Source: CAZNQW01 sp964575225
Lineage (GTDB): Bacteria > Chloroflexota > Anaerolineae > JAAYZQ01
Direction: 5' to 3'
Assembly: GCA_964575225.1 (NCBI GenBank)
Contig: CAZNQW010000217.1
Span: 1 to 6,648, forward strand
Length of the DNA stretch: 6,648 bases
This document shows, piece after piece, positions 1 to 5,985 of this stretch. Position 1 is the stretch's first letter. Every line of letters starts with the position of its first letter. A program made the translations under genes and the position numbers. The notes under the pieces were generated by a model that was not told where the DNA came from, made no database searches, and saw nothing but the letters and a program-made list of their open reading frames with translations.

Positions 1-788
1 GAATTGGCAAGCGCCTCGCGGATTTCAACGCTGCTGACCTCGATCGACTCTGGCAGGCCGGTGATCAGGTTCCGCCCCTTGACGGTGATCGTCTTTTCTT
101 GGGGTAGGGGATAGGCCGAACCGATGGTCATCTTGACCCGTTCGGCCATGCGCTCTCCAATGAGCAAGTTGTATTTTTGGCGACAATACTGGATGATGTC
201 TTCATCCATCTCGTCGCCGGCCACGCGCAGGCTGCGGCTGACGACGATGCCACCCAACGCAATCACGGCCACTTCGGTCGTGCCGCCCCCGATGTCTATC
301 ACCATACTTCCCACCGATTCGGTGATGGGGAGCCCGGCGCCCATGGCCGCAGCCATGGGCTCTTCGATCAGGTAGGCGTCGCGGGCGCCGGCCGAAATGG
401 TGGCGTCGTGCACGGCTCGCTTCTCTACCTCCGTCACCCCCGATGGGATACCGACGACCACGCGCGGGCGAGGGACAGGCAAAAAGGTCTTGTCGTGAAC
501 CTTTTTGATAAAGTAGTGCAGCATTTTCTCTGTGACGTCAAAGTCGCTGATGACGCCATCCCGGAGGGGGCGAATGGCCACAATCGTCGATGGCGTGCGC
601 CCCACCATATCTTTGGCGTCCAGGCCGATGGCCAGAACCTTTTTTGATCTTTTGTCAATCGCCACTACCGATGGTTCGTTGATGACGATGCCTTTGCCGT
701 GGACGTTGACGAGCGTATTGGCTGTGCCCAGATCAATGCCAATATCTTGAGAGAACAGCCCCAGAATGAAATCTAGTGGACTAAACAC
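1..788 (-). CDS. mreB: Rod shape-determining protein MreB, C-terminus cut by window edge
   Basis: Bacterial actin homologue. It polymerises with ATP under the inner membrane and guides the peptidoglycan elongation machinery. The visible 262 residues read as MreB throughout. The phosphate-1 loop DIGIDLGTANTLV is at about residues 15-27 and the phosphate-2 loop VIDIGGGTTEVAV at about 163-175. IEEPMAAAMGAGLP (141-154) carries the conserved acidic residue near the nucleotide. MreB usually has about 340 residues, so the C-terminal adenosine-binding part lies beyond position 1. The start is GTG at 788-786: GAGGT stands seven bases upstream, and an in-frame TGA lies farther upstream with no better start between. 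The first 14 residues (FSPLDFILGLFS core) are hydrophobic and could serve as a membrane-binding helix; this is inference. mreC and mreD commonly follow mreB and would lie to the left. The gene is divergent from the TPR gene and has two candidate promoters. Confidence 0.97.
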   Translation of the reverse strand, partial: MFSPLDFILGLFSQDIGIDLGTANTLVNVHGKGIVINEPSVVAIDKRSKKVLAIGLDAKDMVGRTPSTIVAIRPLRDGVISDFDVTEKMLHYFIKKVHDKTFLPVPRPRVVVGIPSGVTEVEKRAVHDATISAGARDAYLIEEPMAAAMGAGLPITESVGSMVIDIGGGTTEVAVIALGGIVVSRSLRVAGDEMDEDIIQYCRQKYNLLIGERMAERVKMTIGSAYPLPQEKTITVKGRNLITGLPESIEVSSVEIREALAN

Positions 789-863
789 CGATTTGACCTC
801 GCTTGAGAGTTTCCGTCAGACTTTCCAAAGGTTTGCCATAATAGAAGGCGTGTACAGCGAGCC

Positions 864-891
864 ATTATACCACAGATGACGTCGAACGCAA
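864..891 (-). promoter_or_regulatory. Candidate proximal mreB promoter with extended -10
   Basis: On the minus strand a perfect TATAAT (869-864) is preceded by TGG (872-870), giving an extended -10. A weak -35, TTGCGT (891-886), lies 16 bases upstream. Transcription would start near 857, leaving a leader of about 70 bases before the mreB GTG. The extended -10 probably makes up for the poor -35. Confidence 0.65.
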
Positions 892-936
892 CGCATACAG
901 TGCAACTCGCGCCAGAGGCCCAACTTGCCGTATTGA

Positions 937-965
937 ATTATACACGAAAAGCAAGAAGCCAGCAA
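937..965 (-). promoter_or_regulatory. Candidate distal mreB promoter
   Basis: A second perfect TATAAT on the minus strand (942-937) has TTGCTG (965-960) as a -35 at a 17-base spacing. It would start transcription near 930, about 140 bases ahead of mreB. The -35 matches consensus only in its first three bases, and the correctly spaced TG of an extended -10 is absent. It is weaker evidence than the proximal site. Confidence 0.4.
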
Positions 966-1213
966 ACGGGCATTGCGGTGGCGAGTACAATCCATCCCAA
1001 GGGGATTGGTGTCGACCGGCAAGATCGGGGGTTTGGGAACCCAACAGGCTGTATAGGCGTCTAATCAAGTGCCGGGAGCTTGAGGCTGATCGGACGTCTT
1101 TGTCTGGCTCAAGATGGTGTGGTGATTTGTGTGGGACTGATGGACATTCTGGCAAGGGCAAGGGGTCCTGATTCTCGCGGGCAGGCGAACTCTAGAATTC
1201 CGTAGGGAAAGAG
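966..1213. other. Intergenic stretch with no recognisable gene
   Basis: Together with its flanks this forms the 627-base gap between the divergent mreB and TPR genes. Short open frames cross it on both strands, but none has a credible ribosome-binding site, a recognisable protein or a sensible neighbour distance. A short inverted repeat, GGGTT/AACCC with a four-base loop (about 1029-1042), has no T-tract. No tRNA or known RNA fold was recognised. An unannotated small RNA cannot be excluded by eye. Confidence 0.5.
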
Positions 1214-1232
1214 GTGCCTGGGCGTCAGGCAC
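1214..1232. repeat. 19-base perfect palindrome, possible operator
   Basis: GTGCCTG (1214-1220) and CAGGCAC (1226-1232) are perfect inverted repeats around a five-base centre, GGCGT. No T-tract follows, so it is not an intrinsic terminator. Its centre lies about 40 bases upstream of the start expected from the TACAAT at 1251-1256, where a dimeric regulator would contact or block the -35 region. Operator function is inferred from symmetry and position only. Confidence 0.45.
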
Positions 1233-1247
1233 GTAGCTTCCGGTCTG

Positions 1248-1256
1248 TGGTACAAT
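1248..1256 (+). promoter_or_regulatory. Candidate distal promoter of the TPR/propeller gene, extended -10 only
   Basis: TGG followed by TACAAT forms an extended -10 with the same GTGGTA context as the mreB, secG and tRNA promoters in this window. No convincing -35 stands 16-18 bases upstream; a palindrome occupies that place, consistent with activator dependence or repression. Transcription would begin near 1263, giving a leader of about 150 bases. Confidence 0.45.
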
Positions 1257-1312
1257 CCCTGGGGACTCTTTGTCGCGCCTTGGCGATGTCCCCGTTTGGC
1301 ACATGCCGTGGT

Positions 1313-1341
1313 TTGACAATCTGGACCAATGACAGTACTCT
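1313..1341 (+). promoter_or_regulatory. Candidate proximal promoter of the TPR/propeller gene
   Basis: A perfect TTGACA (1313-1318) is followed after 17 bases by TACTCT (1336-1341), a poor -10 that keeps the first, second and last consensus bases. The expected start is near 1348, right at the AGGAGG-type sequence at 1347-1353. A transcript from here would therefore lose or weaken that ribosome-binding site, while one from the distal promoter would keep it. Confidence 0.4.
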
Positions 1342-1346
1342 TGGAT

Positions 1347-1370
1347 AGGAGGGAGCTTGCCCTGATGTAG
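1347..1370 (+). promoter_or_regulatory. Strong ribosome-binding site leading to ATG-TAG or TTG-CCC-TGA
   Basis: AGGAGGG (1347-1353) is among the best Shine-Dalgarno matches in the window, yet no gene of its own follows. Eleven bases on, ATG (1365-1367) is followed at once by TAG (1368-1370). In another frame TTG (1357-1359) gives TTG-CCC-TGA at a tighter spacing. The ATG is in frame with the downstream TPR gene. It may be a start-stop leader element, or the former start of that gene broken by a nonsense change. Both readings are inference. Confidence 0.35.
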
Positions 1371-1415
1371 AAAGGTGCCGACAGGGCCAAGCGATTCGTG
1401 AGTGTGGAGAAAGAG

Positions 1416-3611
1416 ATGAGTCCGACTGATTCAAAAGAGGGCGCGGAAACGCCGGAGGACGTGGTACACACAGCCCAAGAGGGAGCCCTGGGGGAGCCAG
1501 GCCAGCGTCGTCTGCGTCAAAAGGCCGAGCATGCCGTGGAAGGTGCCGGTTCCGCGCCCTTGAGCTCGAATCCGACAACAACCAGGCGACGGTGGTTTGA
1601 CGGTCTGGCGCCGGCGGCCTTGTTGATACCTCTGGTGATCGTGAGCCTCGTGATCTATTTCGCCAAGCCCAGTTGGCTTGCGGGTCAGGATGCCGCGACC
1701 CCTGCCGCGACCGCTATCGAGTCCAGTCCCTTGCCCACGGCTACACCTCCATCTATTGCAGCCGCGGCGGTGTCCATCGTCGAAACGCCCGCGCCTCTTT
1801 CCACTGAGGTGGATGAGTATGAGGGGCTTCTTGCCCAAGGGCGTGACCTGGCTTTGCGCAGCAAGTTCGAGCAGGCGATCGAGATCTTGGAGGATTTGAC
1901 CCAACAAAAGCCCGACGATCCCGATCCCGAGATCGAATGGACCCGGGTGCTGCTGTGGGATAGCCTGCCGGCCCAGGCTTTGCTGCACGCCCAACGGGCT
2001 GTGTCCATCGATCCGACCCACGCCGAGGCGGCTGCCTTGTTGGCGCAAGCCTACCTGGAGGTTGGCGATAGGGTGCAGGGCCTGGCTGCCGCCGAGAATG
2101 CAGTTCGACTGGATCCGAACAGCGCCGATGCTCGTTCGGCCCTGGCGCTGGCCTACCTGCTCAACGGCGACCTCGCCAAGTCCGAGGCCGAAGTTGAAAG
2201 AGCTCTTGCCCTCGATGTCAACAGTGCAGAATCCCACCGCATTCGAGCCCGGCTTTATGATACGCTGGATGCCCTCGACGAGGCCGTGGGTGAGTGTCGC
2301 CGGGCGGTCAATCTGCAACCTGACCTTTGGCTTCGTCATTACGAACTGGGATTGCAGCTCCTCCGGGCAGAGGAATACGAGTCAGCCGTTCAGGCGCTGA
2401 CCGATGCCTGGGTGCTGCGCCGCAAACCCATGACCTATTCCGGCTTGGGAGAAGCCTACTACCGCTCGGGAGATATGGAACAGGCCGCGTCGTACCTGGA
2501 ACAGGCGCTGTCGGCTGGGGCCATCAACGCCGAGACCTTTGCCCTTTTGTCGGACATTAACCAGCAGCGCGGGCGTTGTACAGATGCCATCATCTATGTA
2601 AACGAGGCTTTGGCTCGGGACCCCAACCACCCCTTAGCCCTGGAGGTAGCACGCATCTGTGGCGGGGGAGAACCGCCTGCCGTCGCGGCGCTGTCTACCG
2701 CTGAAGCGGGGGAAACGGCCGTAGACGAGGCCACTCCGCTGGCCGAATCAAGTGGGCCTCCATCTCCCCTCAGTGGGCGGATCGCTTTTCCGGTGTGGAA
2801 CGGCCAATCGGCCAAGTATGATACCGTGGTGGCTGCCGTCGATGGTTCGCAGCGCACCGTTGTGGCCGAGCAGATGCATCAACCCGCCTGGAGCCCCAAT
2901 GGTCAATGGTTGATGGTGAATGGCGAGCGCCACGAGCACCTCAACCTGTTTCTCGTTCAGCCGGATGGTACCCTTTTGGGCGAAGTGACCAAATATGTCG
3001 AAGACAGCTTGCCCGCATGGTCGCCCGACAGTCGGAGTGCGGTGTTCAGTTCCTCGCGCCACAGCGACAAACAGTCGCGCATTTACATCATCGATCAGAT
3101 ACCCCACGACGGCAGCAAAGCACAGGATCGTGTGTTAAACACGGGTTCCGATGATGTACGGGGCGAGTCCCCTGCCTGGACAGGGGATGGCCGTATTGTG
3201 TACGCCGGCTGTCACTATGAGAGTGGTTCGGCCCAGTGTGGCCTGCTTAGCATTTCCAGCGATCCGGGTCCCCAGCCGCCGCAGCAGCTCACCGACCATC
3301 CGGAGGACACCGCCCCAGCCGCCTATGGCGACCGGGTTGCCTTCATGTCGAACCGCGATGGCAATTGGGAGATCTATGTCGTAAACAGCGACGGCACAGG
3401 GTTTGTGCGGCTGACCCATGACTCGGCTAACGATGGGTTGCCAACCTGGTCACCTGATGGACGCTCTATTGCGTTTGTCTCCGATCGCGGAGGAATCTGG
3501 GCCGTTTGGGCGGTCAACCCAGACGGATCGGATCGGCGCAAACTATTTGACTTGGGTGGGGAAGGGCTGGCCGTCGATTGGCTCCACGAGCAGATCGCCT
3601 GGGGGCCTTAG
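1416..3611 (+). CDS. Membrane-anchored TPR protein with C-terminal TolB/PD40-like beta-propeller
   Basis: A 731-residue protein of unknown specific function. In order: a polar cytoplasmic N-terminus of about 60 residues ending in RRR; one membrane segment (about 64-83, LAPAALLIPLVIVSLVIYFA); a Pro/Ala/Thr linker; helical TPR repeats at about 134-415, with recurring alternation such as A..AL..DP and LA.AYL..GD; a second low-complexity linker; then a propeller from about 454 to the end. The propeller shows repeated PAWSPDxR or PTWSPDGRS turns followed by hydrophobic strands, as in TolB and PD40 proteins. A type II topology is likely, placing both TPR and propeller outside the membrane. ATG 1416 is chosen because GGAG lies six bases upstream; the in-frame GTG at 1398 (737 residues) has only a poor, distant site. 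TPR and propeller domains usually bind proteins or glycans, so a scaffold or sensor role is possible. No catalytic residues were recognised. It is divergent from mreB and followed by secG, which has its own promoter. Confidence 0.88.
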   Translation: MSPTDSKEGAETPEDVVHTAQEGALGEPGQRRLRQKAEHAVEGAGSAPLSSNPTTTRRRWFDGLAPAALLIPLVIVSLVIYFAKPSWLAGQDAATPAATAIESSPLPTATPPSIAAAAVSIVETPAPLSTEVDEYEGLLAQGRDLALRSKFEQAIEILEDLTQQKPDDPDPEIEWTRVLLWDSLPAQALLHAQRAVSIDPTHAEAAALLAQAYLEVGDRVQGLAAAENAVRLDPNSADARSALALAYLLNGDLAKSEAEVERALALDVNSAESHRIRARLYDTLDALDEAVGECRRAVNLQPDLWLRHYELGLQLLRAEEYESAVQALTDAWVLRRKPMTYSGLGEAYYRSGDMEQAASYLEQALSAGAINAETFALLSDINQQRGRCTDAIIYVNEALARDPNHPLALEVARICGGGEPPAVAALSTAEAGETAVDEATPLAESSGPPSPLSGRIAFPVWNGQSAKYDTVVAAVDGSQRTVVAEQMHQPAWSPNGQWLMVNGERHEHLNLFLVQPDGTLLGEVTKYVEDSLPAWSPDSRSAVFSSSRHSDKQSRIYIIDQIPHDGSKAQDRVLNTGSDDVRGESPAWTGDGRIVYAGCHYESGSAQCGLLSISSDPGPQPPQQLTDHPEDTAPAAYGDRVAFMSNRDGNWEIYVVNSDGTGFVRLTHDSANDGLPTWSPDGRSIAFVSDRGGIWAVWAVNPDGSDRRKLFDLGGEGLAVDWLHEQIAWGP

Positions 3612-3615
3612 CTCA

Positions 3616-3651
3616 TCCACCTGGTGACGGGGGGCGAGAAACGCCCGTGGA
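3616..3651 (+). terminator. Possible weak terminator after the TPR/propeller gene
   Basis: TCCAC (3616-3620) pairs with GTGGA (3647-3651), and GGGCG (3632-3636) pairs with CGCCC (3642-3646) around an AGAAA loop; an unpaired bulge lies on the 5' side. There is no T-tract, only ATTT, so it would be a poor intrinsic terminator. It may instead protect the mRNA 3' end or slow polymerase. Confidence 0.3.
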
Positions 3652-3654
3652 CAT

Positions 3655-3683
3655 TTGCCATGGACTCGGGAACGTGGTATAAT
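3655..3683 (+). promoter_or_regulatory. secG promoter, near-consensus with extended -10
   Basis: TTGCCA (3655-3660), a 17-base spacer and a perfect TATAAT (3678-3683) preceded by TGG (3675-3677) form the best complete promoter in the window. The expected start is about 3690, some 58 bases before the secG GTG. This rules out the longer in-frame ATG at 3655 as the protein start on transcripts from this promoter, since that codon lies inside the -35 box. Confidence 0.8.
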
Positions 3684-3689
3684 CGCTTT

Positions 3690-3714
3690 GTTCTTGTTCC
3701 TCAGGAACGAGAAC
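3690..3714 (+). promoter_or_regulatory. Hairpin at the expected 5' end of the secG transcript
   Basis: An 11-pair stem, 3690-3700 with 3704-3714, encloses a three-base TCA loop. All pairs are Watson-Crick except one T-G wobble. Its first base coincides with the predicted transcription start. It could shield the mRNA 5' end from decay, or the inverted repeat could act in DNA as an operator just downstream of the -10. It is not a terminator, as no T-run follows. Confidence 0.5.
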
Positions 3715-3747
3715 GAGTTTTCAGTTGGAACCAGTTGGAGGAAAAGA

Positions 3748-3981
3748 GTGGAAACCTTTATTCCCTATATGCAGGTCATCCAGATCATCATTTCCATCTC
3801 CCTGGTCGTGGTGATTCTGGTTCAGGCAAAAGGACAGAGCGGGCTTGGTGGCATTTTCGGCGGCGATGGCGGTGGTGTGTATCGGACCCGCCGTGGCGTC
3901 GAAAGGACGCTGTTCAACGTCACTGTAGGCCTGGCTGTGGCGTTTTTTGTGATTTCGCTTGTGAGTGTTCTCGTCGCCTGA
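3748..3981 (+). CDS. secG: Preprotein translocase subunit SecG
   Basis: Small membrane subunit of the SecYEG channel that assists SecA-driven protein export. The 77-residue product matches the usual SecG length and layout: a first membrane helix (about 8-26, ending VVVILVQAKGQSG), a glycine-rich cytoplasmic loop with GLGGIFGGDGGG, the TRRGVER motif, and a second membrane helix at the C-terminus (about 57-77). GTG 3748 is chosen because GGAGG (3737-3741) stands six bases upstream. A longer in-frame reading from ATG 3655 would add 31 residues unlike SecG and would start inside the promoter. The neighbouring TPR/propeller and solute-binding proteins are both likely Sec clients, but no special link follows from position alone. 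Probably transcribed together with the solute-binding-protein gene. Confidence 0.92.
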   Translation: METFIPYMQVIQIIISISLVVVILVQAKGQSGLGGIFGGDGGGVYRTRRGVERTLFNVTVGLAVAFFVISLVSVLVA

Positions 3982-4007
3982 TGCGGGCGCGGGATACAGC
4001 GAACCGT

Positions 4008-4045
4008 AAGGGTGCCGACAAGCCATCGGCTATGGGGGCACCCTT
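4008..4045 (+). promoter_or_regulatory. Attenuator-like hairpin between secG and the solute-binding-protein gene
   Basis: AAGGGTGCC (4008-4016) pairs perfectly with GGCACCCTT (4037-4045). Inside it AGCC (4021-4024) and GGCT (4028-4031) can form a smaller stem with an ATC loop. Only three T residues follow the outer stem, so termination would be partial. It sits in the 82-base gap ahead of the GAGGA ribosome-binding site and could lower downstream expression relative to secG. Confidence 0.45.
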
Positions 4046-4063
4046 TCACGTTCGAGGATTTGT

Positions 4064-5773
4064 GTGACTCGACACATTATCTGGCAGGCGCTGCTGGCCC
4101 TGGTTGGCATTGCCCTCGTCTTTGTGGTCCTCTTTCAGTTGGCTTCCACCCCAGAGACCACGGTCGCTGAAGTCGAATCCACCCCGGTGCCTGTTCAGGG
4201 TGGCATCTACATTGAGGGGATTGTGGGCTATGTCGAGCGGATCAACCCGATCCTCTCGCCGCGCATGGTCGAAACCAACCCCTTTGAGCAGACCCTTGGC
4301 TCTTTGGTCTTTGACGGACTGACAACCCTGGACGAGACCGGCCAGATCACCAAAAGCCTGGCCCTCGATTGGGAAGTCTCGGAGGACGGGACCGTCTACG
4401 AGTTTCGGTTGCGGCCAGATGTCACCTGGCACGATGGCGCTCCCTTTACGGCGGATGATGTGGCCTTTACCGTTCAGGCTCTTCAGGACCCTGACTACCA
4501 GGGTCCACCGGCGTTGCAAGCCCTGTGGCAGACTGTTGTCGCCGAAAAGCTGGATAGTTTTTCGATCCGCCTCACTTTGGAAGAACCCTTTCCCTCGTTT
4601 TTGTACTATACCTCCATTGGCATCTTGCCTGCCCATTTGCTGAGCGACGTGCCTGCCGCCGATCTGCCCACCGACGAGTTCTCAACGGCCCATCCCATTG
4701 GAACCGGTAGGTTCAAGGTCACGGGTGTTTCGTCCGAGCAGGTGACGCTGGTTCCCAATGAGACGTATTGGGGTGGTGAGTGCTATCTGGGCCAGCTCGA
4801 GTTCTGGCTATATGCCAGCGAGTCGGACCTTCTTTCTGCCTTTCGGGCGGGGGACATCCAGGGCTTTCATCTGGAGGAGGCCAACGATCTTTCAAGCCTT
4901 GGCGACCTTCCCAACCTCCAGTTCTACACCGCGCCGACGGCGGGGTATGGGACGGCCCTCTTGAACCTGACGCGTGAAACGCTGCCCTTTTTTCAGGTGC
5001 AAGAGGTACGCCAGGCTCTGTTGATGGGCCTGGATCGCCAGGCTCTCATCGACAAAGCCCTGAACGGGCAGGGGCTTGTGGCCCACAGCCCCATTGTTTC
5101 CTTTCTGTGGGCGTATGATCCGACGGTGCGGCAGTATATCCACGATCCCGAGCGAGCTGTGGGTTTGCTCGATGCTGCCGGTTGGGTGGATACCAATGGC
5201 AACCTGGTGCGAGATAACGAGGGGATCGAGTTGGCCTTTTCGCTCCTCGTGAGCGATGACGATCCGGCGATGAAGGCGATGGCTGAAGAGATGGTGGGTC
5301 AATGGAGCGCTCTTGGCATCCAGGCGACTGTGCGCCCAACGAGCAGTGGATCGGTGTCTACCTTTGTCCGAAGCCGCAACTTTGATATGGTCCTCGTCAA
5401 CATCGCTCAGACGGCAGATCCCGATCCCTATCCTCTGTGGCATTCAACACAAGCCACGGGTGCCGGCCAGAACTTTTCCGGATTCAATGACCGAGACGCC
5501 GATGTGCTCATGGAAGAAGCGCGCCGGACCACCGATCCTCAGCAACTTGCGGCCTTGTACAGCTCGTTTCAGCAGATCTTTGCCGAACAGGTGCCGTCTC
5601 TGTTGATCTACCATCCGATCTATACCTATGCAGCCGATGTCTCGGTACACGATGTGCAAATCCCCCCGATCCTGCTTCCCGGCGATCGGTTTCGAAACGT
5701 CGCTCAGTGGTATGTGGAGACAGAATTGCCCCAGATCACAAGCCAGGGCGAGTTTGACAAAAATTCCGAGTAG
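4064..5773 (+). CDS. Extracytoplasmic solute-binding protein, family 5 (peptide/oligopeptide type)
   Basis: A 569-residue protein of the SBP_bac_5 (DppA/OppA) family, which binds peptides, nickel or sugars outside the membrane and passes them to an ABC importer. Family marks: SLVFDGLTTLD (80-90); WEVSEDGTVYEFRLRPDV followed by TWHDGAPFTADDVAFT (103-136), the family signature region; PIGTGRFKV (211-219); VRQALLMGLDRQALID (315-330); and a C-terminal Y.PLWHS stretch (456-461). GTG 4064 is supported by GAGGA (4054-4058) five bases upstream. Residues 5-27 form a hydrophobic segment, but no lipobox cysteine follows; the only cysteine is at 240. The protein is therefore either cleaved by a type I signal peptidase or kept as an N-terminal membrane anchor. 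No permease or ATPase gene is adjacent, so the partner transporter and ligand are unknown. It probably shares the secG transcript. Confidence 0.93.
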   Translation: MTRHIIWQALLALVGIALVFVVLFQLASTPETTVAEVESTPVPVQGGIYIEGIVGYVERINPILSPRMVETNPFEQTLGSLVFDGLTTLDETGQITKSLALDWEVSEDGTVYEFRLRPDVTWHDGAPFTADDVAFTVQALQDPDYQGPPALQALWQTVVAEKLDSFSIRLTLEEPFPSFLYYTSIGILPAHLLSDVPAADLPTDEFSTAHPIGTGRFKVTGVSSEQVTLVPNETYWGGECYLGQLEFWLYASESDLLSAFRAGDIQGFHLEEANDLSSLGDLPNLQFYTAPTAGYGTALLNLTRETLPFFQVQEVRQALLMGLDRQALIDKALNGQGLVAHSPIVSFLWAYDPTVRQYIHDPERAVGLLDAAGWVDTNGNLVRDNEGIELAFSLLVSDDDPAMKAMAEEMVGQWSALGIQATVRPTSSGSVSTFVRSRNFDMVLVNIAQTADPDPYPLWHSTQATGAGQNFSGFNDRDADVLMEEARRTTDPQQLAALYSSFQQIFAEQVPSLLIYHPIYTYAADVSVHDVQIPPILLPGDRFRNVAQWYVETELPQITSQGEFDKNSE

Positions 5774-5782
5774 TGGTAAAGT
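5754..5782 (+). promoter_or_regulatory. tRNA-Leu promoter overlapping the end of the upstream gene
   Basis: TTGACA (5754-5759), a 17-base spacer and TAAAGT (5777-5782), with TGG (5774-5776) as an extended -10. The -35 lies in the last codons of the solute-binding-protein gene and the spacer contains its TAG stop (5771-5773). The expected start near 5789 leaves a leader of about five bases before the tRNA. Confidence 0.7.
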
Positions 5783-5793
5783 GTTGCCCGCAT

Positions 5794-5880
5794 GCCGAAG
5801 TGGCGGAACCGGCAGACGCGCTGCGTTCAGGGCGCAGTGGGAGTACTCCCGTGTGGGTTCAAATCCCACCTTCGGCACCA
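5794..5880 (+). tRNA. trnL: tRNA-Leu, anticodon CAG
   Basis: An 87-base class II tRNA with encoded CCA (5878-5880). The acceptor strands GCCGAAG (5794-5800) and CTTCGGC (5870-5876) pair perfectly, with discriminator A at 5877. The anticodon stem CTGCG/CGCAG encloses loop TTCAGGG, with CAG at 5828-5830, which reads CUG. The long variable arm GGGAGTACTCCC marks it as a leucine or serine type. The T arm is GTGGG-TTCAAAT-CCCAC. The overall sequence resembles bacterial tRNA-Leu(CAG). CTG is a frequent leucine codon in the neighbouring genes. Confidence 0.98.
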
Positions 5881-5883
5881 AAG

Positions 5884-5907
5884 AACCAGCCCGCGGGCTG
5901 GTTTTTT
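5884..5907 (+). terminator. Intrinsic terminator after tRNA-Leu
   Basis: A perfect 20-base palindrome (5884-5903), with stem AACCAGCC/GGCTGGTT around the CGCG centre, runs into six T residues (5902-5907). It begins three bases after the tRNA CCA. It ends the tRNA transcript and any read-through from the solute-binding-protein gene. Confidence 0.92.
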
Positions 5908-5985
5908 CTGTCCCGGCTAGGCACAATGGCTATCCGCACGCATAGAGCTGCCCTTGGGATGCCTTCAAATGGCGAGACAAACTGG

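Noticed and set aside
177..647. 156-codon plus-strand open frame opposite mreB
   Set aside because: It lies wholly antisense to a clear MreB reading frame, has a low-complexity His/Arg-rich composition and no ribosome-binding site.
1079..1113. CTTGAG/CTCAAG inverted repeat as a possible small RNA stem
   Set aside because: Only six pairs close a long interior with poor pairing and no terminator follows.
1398..1415. GTG 1398 as the start of the TPR/propeller protein
   Set aside because: Possible, but its only upstream purine run is weak and 11 bases away, whereas ATG 1416 has GGAG six bases upstream. It remains an alternative adding six residues.
1431..2339. 302-codon minus-strand open frame opposite the TPR gene
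   Set aside because: It is a mirror of the GC-rich TPR coding sequence, rich in Gly, Arg and Gln with no recognisable domain, while the plus frame shows a membrane segment and TPRs.
3655..3747. Longer N-terminus for SecG from ATG 3655
   Set aside because: The added residues are unlike SecG, the codon lies inside the -35 box of a strong promoter, and GTG 3748 has an ideal GGAGG.
4046..4636. 196-codon minus-strand open frame opposite the solute-binding-protein gene
   Set aside because: Antisense to a clear SBP_bac_5 frame, with no domain and no plausible start signal.
5444..5926. Minus-strand open frame crossing the tRNA
   Set aside because: It crosses the tRNA and its terminator antisense; tRNA-derived translations of this kind are common false genes.
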